Origin: Coniferiporia sulphurascens
Taxonomy: Eukaryota > Basidiomycota > Agaricomycetes > Hymenochaetales > Hymenochaetaceae
NCBI GenBank assembly: GCA_002794785.1
Contig: NBBA01000007.1
Location: 62,001 to 126,000 of the forward strand
DNA length: 64,000 nt
Reading direction: 5' to 3'
Program-made: the position numbers and the translations under genes
Notes under the pieces: generated by a model
Databases searched by the model: none
What the model was told of the DNA's origin: nothing
Seen by the model: the letters and a program-made list of their open reading frames with translations, nothing else
Part shown: piece by piece, positions 31,640 through 42,900 of the stretch
How positions within the stretch are numbered: the first letter of the stretch is position 1
Layout: each line of letters opens with the position of its first letter

Positions 31640-33622
31640 ATGACACGCCAGATCATGATCGGGTTCGGAGTCGACGTGGACGCTGTTGCGGGCTGGTAAG
31701 TCCTCGTTCGTGTTCTGATCCGGGTCTGTAGTTCGGGTTTGGGGGTGTCGATCGGTACGGCGCTATCGGGTGTGCGTGGGGAGAGAGGGCAGGGAAGCAA
31801 GACTGAAACCCCAGGCTATTCGTACGTGAAGAGGAGCTTGAATGCGGAGATTGACGATTTCTTGCCCAGGCTTGGATCGTACGGTGGGGAAGACTCGCCG
31901 AGCGATATCTCGCGGGTGGGTTTCTCTTCTTGCCTCTTCACCCTGTCTGTCATTGTCGTCACGGAGGAAAATAGCGAGGGCGAGGAGCAGGGATTACAAA
32001 CTCAGAGGCAAACGCAAAAATACTGACTTAGCGACAATGGCTTTTCCCCCGGACTAACAGGGTATGTACGCTGGCGAGGTTGGCACACCGCGCCTTCTCC
32101 GGCTTTTTGGGAAATATGGGATCAAGACGACGTGGTTCATTCCCGGTAAGTCGGGAGTCTGTTTTCCAGCTTTTTGGAGGCTCTTTTATCGGAACATCCG
32201 GGCTAAATGCGACTCTTTCTCTTTCTTGCATCCTTGCCTTGGTGAGCACAGGACATAGTCTGGAGACGTTCCCGGAGCAGATGGCGGCGGTGCGAGACGC
32301 AGGGCACGAGATGTATGCCCTTCCTTCTGGTTGCGAATCAGAGATATTATACTGATGTGTGAGCTGTGCGATAACAGTGGGCTGCACGGCTACTCACACG
32401 AAGTAAGTACGCAAGGTGTTTCACTCACACCCACATGCGTGCGCCCGGCCCATCCTAACCACGAGCACACATAGAACCCGGTACAATTGACCATAGAACA
32501 GCAGCGCGATATCCTCGACCACACGCTTACGCTGCTCACAGCGTTCAATAACGGTGTGAGCCCGCGCGGGAGCGTCGCGCCGTGGTGGGAGACGAGTCGA
32601 GAGGGTACGGAGCTATTGCTGGAAAGGGGCATTGAGTACGGTGTGTATCTGTTCCCTGCCTGTGTTTTGTTGCGTGACGGGCGCGTGCTTATTGGTTGGT
32701 GTGTTGAGATCATTCGAGTATGGCGCATGAGTAAGTCCTGTTGAGTCCGAATCAATATGAAGGGGGGCTTGGCTGACTTGGGTCGTACGCAGCTGCCAGG
32801 CATACTACCTCCGCGACGAGGACACATGGACAAAGATCGACTACAGCGCAGCGGCACACACCTGGATGAAACCTCTGCAGCGCGGGAGGGAGACTGGGAT
32901 AGTCGAGATCCCGGGGAACTGGTAAGCTCCCGTGTTATGCTATTTCGCTCGCAGGGTACTTACTGCTGCGTGCGTCGGGTCCTTGAAGGTACTTGGATGA
33001 CTTGCCGCCTATGATGTATGTGCACTTCGGATTTTAGTTTTGGTTTCGGACGGGTTTTTGAAGAGGTTTTGTAGGTTTATCAAGAGCAGCGCTAACTCCC
33101 ATGGATGGGTATGCTTCGCCTCCGCCACTCGGAATACATGCTCAGCTCTCATGCACCCGTCTATTTGCAGGTCAACACCCGCGATGTAGAGGACATTTGG
33201 AAAGACACGTTCACTTACTGCTATCGGTCTGTCAATCAGTTTTCACGCCTGTATCCGGATACACTCACTGAGAATCCCTCGACTTTTTCGTAGTGAGGAG
33301 GAAGACTTCATCTTCCCTATTACAATCCACCCGGACGTTAGCGGGTTCGCTTCCTCCCTACTTCCAGGCGTCCCCTTTCCGCTGATGTCATGCCTACGCG
33401 TAGACGGCCGCACGTCCTGCTCATGCTGGTGGGTTCCACTTTTCCGGGGTGTGGGGTACACGCCTGTTCCTAATACCTATTCGTGCGCAGGAACGGTTCA
33501 TCGAGTGGATCAACACCCACGAGCACGTACAATGGGTGCCGATGGTCGAGATGGCGCGTGCGTTCCGCGCGAAGACGAAGCCTGCCGCGGGCGCGCGGAT
33601 GCCTGCTGGGTTCGTGGCGTAA
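31640..33622 (+). CDS. NodB-type polysaccharide deacetylase
   Basis: 307 aa assembled from 14 exons, several under 30 nt (32378-32402, 32709-32730, 32989-33015, 33404-33428); other exons are 31640-31695, 31870-31915, 32061-32145, 32252-32312, 32475-32640, 32793-32921, 33075-33108, 33171-33236, 33295-33344 and 33491-33622. All introns are GT-AG and the phase is continuous. NodB features are a GVDVDA acidic motif, the zinc-type motif [18 protein letters not shown] and a late THP-like [10 protein letters not shown]. The family resembles cytosolic HpPgdA/allantoinase-like deacetylases rather than secreted chitin deacetylases, and no signal peptide is present. The metal-dependent removal of acyl groups is inferred from the family; the substrate is unknown. 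The first two introns are long (174 and 145 nt). Confidence 0.88.
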
Positions 33623-34254
33623 CCGCCGAATTGTCAAGTAGTCAAGAAAATAAATGGGAGATTCATGACTGACGCTGCATGAAGAAATCACGGGAACGAA
33701 AGCGTATGATAGGATGAGAGAGACGGCTGTTTTATAAGATGTATGATACCGTATTGTTCACAAAAAATTCGGATGCTCATTTTGTGCATTACTTGTTCGG
33801 GGGATCGGTGTGAAAAGCTCTGACTCGTCGCTCGGGCCCACAAGATCATACCGCTCCAGTGATCAATCAAGTCTTGGAGGCCCCCGAGTCCTAGGCATGC
33901 TTTGTATCGGCTAAGTACATTTGACTGTAGAGCGGGAAGTGTTGCCGCTCGGCAGCGCCCGGTGTCGGCACCCGGCGAGCGCCGAGCGATCTTCCGAGTC
34001 TGCCACCGCAACCCGCAACCACCGCCGGCCGCGTTTAAAGACGACGCTCGGGAACTGTTTTTTAACTTTTATCTGGGCCGCATTTCGTCAATGTTTGCGT
34101 TTTTGGTGTGACGGTGCGCGCCCCCTGGACGGTCCGGTCCCCGCGCACGCGTTCTGGCTCAGTAATCAGATTGCCACAAAGAAAATCGACACAGCCGCAC
34201 GGTCCTCACCTCTTACTCAGATACTATCAGCTTGCCCGCAGCCCAGTCGCGTTT
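33623..34254. other. Intergenic, deacetylase 3' / GNAT1 promoter
   Basis: No coding signal. It contains a GGACGGTCCGG(T/A)CCCC block (about 34127) that recurs at about 37647, upstream of the second GNAT region, otherwise nothing recognisable. Confidence 0.6.
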
Positions 34255-35168
34255 ATGGCCTCCCCCTCCTCTAGCAAGCCGCGCGCAACCGTTACCATCG
34301 CACCAACGACGTTAGCTGACCTCCCTGCACTCACCGAATGCGAACTGCTCGCTTTCTCGGGCGCGTTCCCGCCATTCGACCCTTTCGCCCATCTGCTCTA
34401 TCCCTTCAGAGCTCCCCTCGCGCGCGCAGGCGTACATCCGCGTCTCTGGCCGGACTACAATATGGCCCTGCGACGCCACGCACGTACAATGCGTGACGGC
34501 AATGTACTCTTCACTGCATTCGCGCCCGATGACGCCGGCGTCGTTCGCGTGGCGGGTCTCGCGCTGCTTGCGCCGCCGCGCCGGGCTGCACTTGAAAAAA
34601 AGCGATGGAAGGAGAGGATTCTCGGTGACTATGTGTACCCCTCCGTGGACTCTGTGCAGGATAAATTATTGAGCGGCGGGCCGTCTGGTATGGATCCTGG
34701 GTTTGCGAAGTTGGCCGGCGGCGCTATGCGGAAAGGCCGCGAGGAGTTTGCAACCGAGCGCGAATGCTATATTCTGTGCGTACCGCTTTAGTCTCTCATC
34801 TCTCGCGGAAGTCCCCCCAACACCAGGAGCTGACCTCCTTCATTCCCAGCCGCACACTTATTGTACACCCGCACATTCAACGACGTGGCATCGGCTCCGC
34901 GCTGCTCAAGCACTGCTTCGCGCTCGCCGACGCGGAAGGCGTACCGATATACCTCGAGGCATCGCAGGCGGGTGCACCACTGTATACTGCTCACGGCTTC
35001 GAGACAATCAGGACGCTACGGGTCGAATATGCCGGCGAAGTCGTCAAGCTACCAGTGATGGTTCGCGAACCAGTTCGCCCTGCGTCCGAGAAGAGTGTTG
35101 TGGACGGTGAGACTGTATCGACGGACACTGCTGTGCTGCAAGCCTATACACCCGAGAAGAGCGGATGA
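34255..35168 (+). CDS. GNAT-family N-acetyltransferase (paralogue 1)
   Basis: 279 aa, exons 34255-34775 and 34850-35168, with a 74-nt intron. Motif A HPHIQRRGIGSALL binds acetyl-CoA, followed by LADAEGVPIYLEAS and LYTAHGFETI, the typical GNAT strand 5-6 region. The N-terminal 170 residues (PTTLADLPALTECELLAFSG, the LFTAFAPDD block) match paralogue 2. The intron falls at the same codon (after YIL) in both paralogues. The substrate is not known; fungal relatives with this layout are annotated only as GNAT. The nearest homologue is at 38274-39183 in inverted orientation. Confidence 0.88.
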
Positions 35169-36724
35169 GGGAGCCAGCGGAGTATTTTTCATAAAGTTGT
35201 TTTATATGACTGTACTAACCTTGTATTTCCTGTGTTTATGAGTGTACGTACATTCTATTCTTTTCAAAATTATGCCTCGGAAATTAACTTTTCCAGATTT
35301 ACGAGCCGCCTTAATCGATGAGTTAAGCGGTCAATTCCGCGCACTATTATCTGTTGGGTCTTTTCTGGTTCGACAGTACTCGGGGGACTTTTAATCTATA
35401 TGATACCATCAATACCTTACCTTTTGCTCTATGACGTTCTAGGAGGTACTTATGTCTGGTTGCGACCATCGCTGTGTCTGACAAATACATGCTCGACTAG
35501 CATGAATGAAAAGTGTTCCCTTATTTTCAGGGGTCAGCCAGTAATGAGCCTGGCTACTGCTGCGACTTTGGCGTGGTCAAGACGCGAATTTCGTCTCTGC
35601 ATTTGACTTGGGACTTGGACTATAGTTCGTTGCATTGGCCATGGCCTGCATAAACACGTGTACTCGAGGTCGAGTCGTTCAAAATAATTTATTCGGGCAT
35701 CACGGTCGTGGTAATTCTGTCGGTAGTCAGTCAATTGCACGTGCAACAAGTCCGCGAAATGAATTATATTATCTCAGTGCTTGTCGATCAGGCTACTGCT
35801 GGTTTGTACAGTACAGTATCCCCGGTACGGCGGGCCGTATATTCACGTTCGGACTTGTCTGTTGGGAGTCGCATCTATCCTTTTCGTCCTCGACAAGGTC
35901 CCTCGAAAGGGGAGAATGGTTGAATGCTGGCTGAAGAAGCAGACGGTAGCAAGCTCAGAATATGGCAATGATATTCGCGCATGGGCTTGCTGCAACTCTT
36001 CTACGAATACGTCCACACCACTTGTCTCGAGTCCTACATGGTACACAGGCTGTATCATCCGGCGCAAAGGTAGTGAAGGACGACGCAACGTTACGCAGCA
36101 CGTTGTAGCCAAGTCAGAATAGACAAGAACCACGTACGTGTGCTGGCGCATACGAAGGACGTGTGGAAAGTAATAAAGTAATGGTCAAAGTGGCCGGACG
36201 ATGAGGATACGACGGAGAACTCAAGCAGTAGTATCCTATGAGTCTGGCGGGGCTTTCGGGTGTCGCTGGCCTGCCACGGATGGGCATACAAAGCTGTGTC
36301 ATAGATAAGTGAATGAGCTTTTCACCATCGTGTTGACGAATTGCGTTGACCATCTTTCATGAGCGTCAGTCAGTTACGTGCATATGGCGAGTCCGGTCGA
36401 AAATCCAGTTAGTACCACGATCATACTCTGTTCGATGAGTATGGGTTATAAATAATTTACTTTCTGAATCGAGTGTCTTATGTTCGACGTTAGTGGTGGT
36501 GCCTTAACACGGCGAGCGATGGTGACCGCGTCACATCCAGTCCACCACTTTGGAAAAGACACCTTGGCCTCTTGTACCAGTGGCTCAGCGGTCCTATAGT
36601 CTCCGAACTATCGCAATATTGGGCCTTCCTTCCTAGTAGCTCGGTGAAAGATCCCCAAGCTCTCGCTATCTCTTGCGCTCCGGAGCATTCCGGGCGCTCA
36701 AACACCTGCGAAGATTTGGATTAA
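35169..36724. other. Intergenic, no gene recognised
   Basis: 1.5 kb of unremarkable sequence with only short, motif-free open frames on both strands. I see no tRNA, LTR or terminal-inverted-repeat ends here. Confidence 0.55.
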
Positions 36725-36822
36725 AGCACAGAGACACAAGCTGCACCAGGACTTCTTCTGTTTACTTGAATTTGAATTGTAGTGATTTATTTCAGGCGAG
36801 AGCCATGCGTGATTACAACTTA
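36725..36822 (+). repeat. SINE-like repeat, tail segment (copy 1)
   Basis: About 100 bp that match 37356-37443: CACAGAGAC, CTGCACCA / CTGTACCA, TACTTGAATT..AATTGTA and TTTCAGGCGAGAG(C/T)C(A/G)TGCGTGA occur in the same order. The copy lacks the tRNA-like head found before the second copy. Confidence 0.55.
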
Positions 36823-37258
36823 TAAGAACCATAGTCATAAGATGTATTTAACTGCATTGCAAAATGCCAACCTAGCAATCTCATACGTACCACGGACACG
36901 ATCATGCTGCGCCATGAGCGTAGCACTGGCACTTTTTACGGACAGCCGTGCGCGTGAGCAGCTGCGGAAATTGCAATTTCTAGGAGATATCCTCCTTTGA
37001 GGGGCGTGCGTAAACGGCCATAAGAGTACATCAAACCCCACTCGCGCCAGTGCGACAGACGACCTCCCTTTGGCCAGTGCGTCTGCAACAATTTTCACGG
37101 ACAATTGACTACTGCTCTCCGAGTCCCAATGGCTATAAAAATACAGCATATAGTATCAGCCGTCAAAATGAGATCAGGCGTAAACCCCAGCCGGGCATAC
37201 AAACACATGGAACCTGCCTTACGCATATACTGTACATCTCCTCACGATGCAGTCAAGA

Positions 37259-37443
37259 GTTCGTGCCGTAGCCTTGAAAACCTCACCCAGAGGTCCCGGG
37301 TTCAATTCCTAGTTACACTTCGTTTCCTGTCCACAACGGGGTCGGGCGCCACAGGTCACAGAGACGCTGGCTGTACCAAGACTTTTTCTGCCTACTTGAA
37401 TTATAATTGTATTCACTTGTTTCAGGCGAGAGTCGTGCGTGAA
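37259..37443 (+). repeat. tRNA-derived SINE-like repeat (copy 2)
   Basis: A consensus Pol III B box GGTTCAATTCC lies at 37299-37309, about 30 bp after an A-box-like TAGCCTTGAAAACC. It is followed by the tail segment shared with 36725-36822. The head does not fold into a full tRNA, so a SINE or tRNA relic is more likely than a gene. Confidence 0.5.
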
Positions 37444-37868
37444 CTAAATGAACGGACGTATTTGGCATCAATGCATTTATCTAGAGAGCGAATACACCTA
37501 GCATCTTTGCTCCTTACATTTATTCCGTTATAAACGAGACGATTTCCTTTTGCTTCGTAGTTTCGGCTTTCCACTAGAGAAGGGACAAGTCATTATTTAT
37601 TAAGGTATTTTTCACCCTTTCACTTAGTGGTATTTTGAATGGGACTGGACGGTCCGGACCCCACACCAGTGGGTGACAGCTGTCAGAAAGTTTAAAAAAT
37701 AAACTGCTGCTGCGGTAAACCTCCGGTCAAACTGTAGGGAAGAAAACTTGCTAGGTCCACAGTTCCTGCGATACTGCAGCTAAAAATCTGGGATTTTTGC
37801 AGAAGATGGGGAGAGTACAGAGCTACAAGTCTCTCAGCCAAAAAAACCGAATTGTGAAGGGGAAAAAA

Positions 37869-37979
37869 GGGCCTAACTGGGAATTGAACCCAGGACCTCC
37901 TCGATGCGGTAGTACTCTCTCACGATTTGTGATTGAGTATTAACCCTAACAAGGAATCATACTACTAGACCATCAGGCC
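37869..37979 (-). tRNA. tRNA-Pro (AGG) with a 39-nt intron
   Basis: Acceptor stem GGCCTGA pairs with TTAGGCC, discriminator C. The anticodon stem CCTTG/CGAGG encloses loop TTAGGG...T with anticodon AGG. The T arm contains GGTTCAATTCC. The intron (37905-37943) sits one base 3' of the anticodon, the canonical nuclear position. A run of six T follows the 3' end as Pol III terminator. Confidence 0.93.
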
Positions 37980-38273
37980 GGCGTTATCTTCTCTAACGTA
38001 CTTTTATATATGCAGGTTTGTTTTATATTTTATGCCACGTTGTCATTGAACGTTGAACTCTCGTTCCGACTTGGCAGACAGGTATATCATGCGTTTATGT
38101 GAAAGATGCTACAACGAAATTTACATGTGTAAAACTACACCAAGCAAGAAACAAATCAGCCAGATATTAGAAATAACGTATACCTCAAAGAAATCCTTGG
38201 CCGCCATTGGCAGCGTATTCCAACAGAGGTACAAGTTGTTCACGGGAGAGCACTGCGGGCCGCACTCCGTCAC

Positions 38274-39183
38274 TCATCCCCGTGCGCGCAATCCAACATC
38301 AAAGTATCCGTTTCCCTCATCCTCGCTCCCTGTGGTGCCCTTATCGACACTCACGCCGCCCGGCTCGCGTACCATTACCGGCGCCTCGACGGCCTCGCCC
38401 TTGTATTCTAACTGGATCGTCCTTATTGTCCGGAAACCAAGTGAGGCGTATAGCGACGCGCCCGACTGTGACGCCTCGAGGTATATCGGCGTGTCCGCCG
38501 CATCTGCGAGTGCGAAACAATGTTTGAGTAAGGCGGAGCCGATACCGCGCCGTTGCATACGTGGGTGCACGGCGAGCGTGCGGCTGTGGCGAAGGAGTAA
38601 GTCAAACGCCTCTTGAAGGAGTGGTCGGAAGAGGTGTTACGCACAGTATATAGCAATCACGCTCGAGCCTGTACTCATTGCGGCCCTTCTCCGCGATGCC
38701 GGAAACGATGCCTATGAATACAGTGTCCATGCCAGTCGCCTCGCCTTCAAGTTGCCACCACTTATCCTGCACGGCGTCAACCGAAGGATGCACATAGTCG
38801 CCTAGAAGCCTCTCGGTCCACCCTTTGCCCGCCCGCGCGGCCTTCGTAGCCTCCCGCGGCGGCTCGAGCACCGCGAGTCCAGCAGGGCGCACACGGCCAT
38901 CATCATCCGCGGCAAAGGCGGTAAAATGCATCAAGCCGTCGCGCATCTCGCGCGCGTGGCGGCGCATGACCGCGCCAAAGTCGGGCCAGCGCCGCGGGTG
39001 CACGCCGGCGCGCGCGAGCGGCGCGCGGAACGGGTTGACGAGGCGGCCGAAGTTGTCGAACGGCGGAAAGGCGCCGGAGAAGCCGAGCATCGAGCATTCG
39101 ACGACTTCGGGGAGGTACTCGAGCGTTGTCGGTGCGATGCGGACGGGCGTGTGGGGTGCGCTTGTGGACTCGGAGGAGGTCAT
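38274..39183 (-). CDS. GNAT-family N-acetyltransferase (paralogue 2)
   Basis: 282 aa, exons 38645-39183 and 38274-38583 with a 61-nt intron at the same position as in paralogue 1. Motif A VHPRMQRRGIGSALL, then LADAADTPIYLEAS and LYASLGFRTI. The N-terminus VRIAPTTLEYLPEVVECSML...FTAFAADDDGRVRPAGLAVL parallels paralogue 1. It is in inverted orientation relative to paralogue 1, with the tRNA-Pro gene and repeats in between. Extra acidic C-terminal residues vary between the copies. The acceptor substrate is unknown. Confidence 0.88.
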
Positions 39184-39910
39184 TAGACCAGACGATATTT
39201 ACAGATAATTGTCGTGTCGGATCCAAGGACCACAGAAAAGAGGTGTCGCAGTGCAGGCTGTCCTACAAGGGATCGGGATGATATATAATATATAGTACAT
39301 GTGAATCGGCTGCAAGCTGCACGGCGCGCGCCGCGAGCTCCAAGCCCCGGCCCACATGGATCAAAACGACTGCGCCGATACGCCCGTGCGCTCCGTAATC
39401 ATTTCGGTTGTATCCTGTGACAACACTCTTTGTTTTCTGTTTTTTTTTTAGCTAGATCCAATGGAAGTAGGCCAACATTCCTCTATCGCGCATAAACTTA
39501 TTCATCATCATAAGCGTGGCCTACAACAAAGACGCAGACTCTGAAAGCGCACACACAGCAACTAGTGAAGAGAGGAGTAAGTCGGATCAGTTCAATCATG
39601 AAAGATCATTATAAGTGTCCGAACGGAGCGGGATAAGGCGTTAGTGGATAATAAGACATTATGATGAGGCGACGTGGACAGACGGGGGAACAAAAACAAA
39701 AACATAAAAGATCAAACAGTGACGAGAAAAAGTCAAACGTGAGCGGCATAAACAAGCACAAAACAACATAAAGGAATAAAAAGACAGCGTTAGAACAGAA
39801 TATGTCAAAGCAATCGCTCTTTTTCGCGCACGACGCGCAGCCAAATCTCTCCCGGTCGGCTGGGTCACAAGAAAAGAGGCAAAGTAAGACAGTGCAATAC
39901 ACCGGGAAAG
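39184..39910. other. Intergenic: GNAT2 promoter / F-box gene 3' end
   Basis: A/T-richer sequence with a TATATAATATATAG tract at about 39280, 100 bp upstream of the GNAT2 start, a plausible TATA region. No other feature was seen. Confidence 0.5.
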
Positions 39911-42900
39911 CTAAATTGCCACGCACCTCCGCTCCCGCAGCAACCGGAAAGCCCTGCTATGTGGTTTACTCTTCGTGAGCTCCGCGCCAGTTACAGCGCG
40001 CGGGGGGAAACCCGTCTTGCAACGATCCTGCAGGTCAGCAAGGCCCTCATTTGTGCCCTCCGTCTCGACAATCACAGATCCGTACCACCCAGGGTCGACG
40101 CTCAGACTCGTCCCAGGTATCGCGATCGGCATACGGCGATATGCACCCGGTCGAATGCTAAACCTCGAACGATGGATCCACCGCACAACTGTATGGTGTC
40201 CACCCTGCGGGCTGTCAAGCAAAACGGTGGTGATTTCAGAATATAAGTGCGGCAGGTAAGGTAGCGAAGTGTACGCACGTCTCGGTTTTGATGCGGTCCT
40301 GCAGGAGCTGCAGGTTTGTTGCAATCTCCTCGCCCCAGGGTGAAATATCGATGTAGCAGATAGGGTTACCCGATGTGCGAATCACGCGATGGAAGTAGGA
40401 CGGCGGGAAGGATAGCGTATGAAGATATTGGGGAAGTTCGCCCGTCCTTGAGTAGGTGTACTCCAGATCCTTAGGTATAAATAATAAGCAAATGTTGCAC
40501 AGAACGCTTGGGGAGGCCAAAAGATCCACGTACAATCAAGAAGTTCCCATCCCACACCATCCTCCCGACGTTGCCCTCGTCACCCGCCGCGATATCCCAA
40601 ACGACATCGCCAACGCGCAGGAGCGGGAGCACACCCGCACGCTTGAGCTCCTTCTCACATTCGACGACGCTCTCATCCGACAACCACGCTCCCTCGGGAC
40701 TGGGCACGAAAACACGTAGGCACGGTGCATGGCCTACGCGGAACAGAGGTGAGCGGAAATGCAAAGCGCCGCGTCGAGGAGAACTGCGCTCAGCGTGATG
40801 CGAAAACGCCGAGTGCGAGACGACGGACGTCGGTGAGGGCGGCCGGCTCGCAGTACGTGCGCGGGACGCGGAGCGAGCCTTGACAGAACGCGCATATGCC
40901 TTGGCGTTAACGGACGTACTGGACTGAGGTGGCGTGAACTGGTAGACGGGATCGTCGTCACCCGCAGCCTCGCCTTCTGCAGCCTCCGCTTGCGCACGCA
41001 AGCGGAGCACAACCCGAGTATATGCGCGGCACGAAGAAGCAAGGAGGCTCTTTTGCACCGTCGCGGACTTAGAATGCGATCGGGTCGCATCGTCATCTTC
41101 TACCTGTTGTCGTTGTCTGGCATCAAGCCACACCTGCGCGTAAAACGCGTACTGGTGGGACGGAACGGATACTGCTCGCATGTACGAATTAAGGTCCTAA
41201 ACCAATCCAAACGTAAAATAAAGGTCAGTTTAAGAAGCAGAAGCTCCAGTCATTCAAATCCATACTGACCCTGAACGTGAGCATAATCGACTCCCTTGCG
41301 GCCGCCTGCCAACGCATATACCCGACGGTACCCAAGAAATGCTCAAGCACAACCTCACGCAATTCGCGGCGGTGCTCGACAGCCCGGCGCAGCGCGTCAT
41401 TAACCGCCGTCAGAGCACACCAGTCGCGGAAAATGAGGTACGGCAGTAGTGCCCCAAGAAGCGTTGGGTGCATCAAGTGTCGATCAAGCGGGTAGAACGT
41501 CGGTTCTGCTTCTGGAACAGGCTCGGGCTCAGGCTCAGGTTCTGTCTCCTCTTCTTTCGTCTCTGGCTCTGGCTCTGGTTCGGCCTCGGCAGCATCTACG
41601 ATGACGTTATTTCCTACCCGCGCGAGCGCCTCTTCGACTTCCCGCGGGCGCTTGTCGAGCCGCTCGCCCCGTCTCCGTGTGCGCGCCGAAACATAGTCTT
41701 CCGGTCTTGGAGGTGACGGCGGTGTTGCAGGTTCCTGAGAGTGAATGGGAACCGGTGGGGTAATCTGAATTGCCTCGGGTTCGGCAGGGGCAGCGGTTGA
41801 GGCAAATGGTGGAGCCCGCACAATCTCGTCCTTAGCGAACGGATCGGCGTCGACTAGAATTCCCGAGTCCGGGACGGCAACCCCGCCGGCCTCACTCTCC
41901 GGTAGTGCACTCGTAATTGACAAGGGACGCACATGCTGCGACTTAGTTAACTTACGAGGGCTGACCGTCTGCGCGGCAAAAGTCATGAACGCAGACGGAG
42001 CACTCTGCGATGCGTAGTCAGAGGAGGATGCAGAGGAGGGCGGGACGTAGCTGCGCGCGCTATCACCCGTGGTCGGTCTGCGTGATTTCGATTTGGCGCG
42101 TGAGCGAGATTGCTGGTGCTGGTTCTGAGGCATGAGGACGGGAGCACGCGACTGTGGCGGGGACTGCGGTGGAGAGAGCGGAGCGATGAATGACTCCGTC
42201 GTGTCTGCGACGGGTATGTGCATGTCCGTGTTAGAAGCACCGTTGGCAATGCGGGCGGCGGGCAACACCGGGCCGTCCAGATCGCGGGAGATGATGTCGG
42301 TAGCAGATGTACGGTCGTCTGGTGAAGACAGCGCGTTGTTAATATCATCGTTCGTGCGATTCGTCTCTGATTTTAAGTCGGTGTTCTCGGACGACGACGA
42401 GAGCACCGGTTCAAAATTCCCGTTGGCGTCTAGCGCGCCACCGCTGGTCGTTTGCGCATCATCGTTTCCGTCTCCATCGACGGAGGTAGGCGGGGTCGGG
42501 ATGTGCGCACGTGCACGTGGTGTCTCGCCGGCCTCTGCATCTCCAGCGCTTTTCAAGGCATTCCACTCGTGCACGCGCCCTTCGTATTCCTCGACCCGCC
42601 GCGCCGCGCTTCCAGTGCTCGAGGCGGACACGGTCCGCACCCGCGACTGCGGTCGTCCACTGCTTTCGGGTTCCCACCCGCGTTCGCGGGTACGTCGGTG
42701 ACGTGTACTGTCTGGATCGCCGTTCATCGCTCGTCGTCCGCGGGCGGCGTAGTCTCCTTCGGGTAGATTTTGATGGACCACAACCACGTTATTTCTTGCA
42801 GCGTGGCGCAGCACAGGCTGAGACTGGCGGGGCGAAGAAATAGGGGTAGTGGGAGATGCGTGTGTATCACGGGTATCCGTAGGCTTCATGACGCTCATTT

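Noticed and set aside
37259..37330. A second tRNA gene
   Set aside because: The B box is good, but acceptor and anticodon stems do not form; it is better explained as a SINE or tRNA relic.
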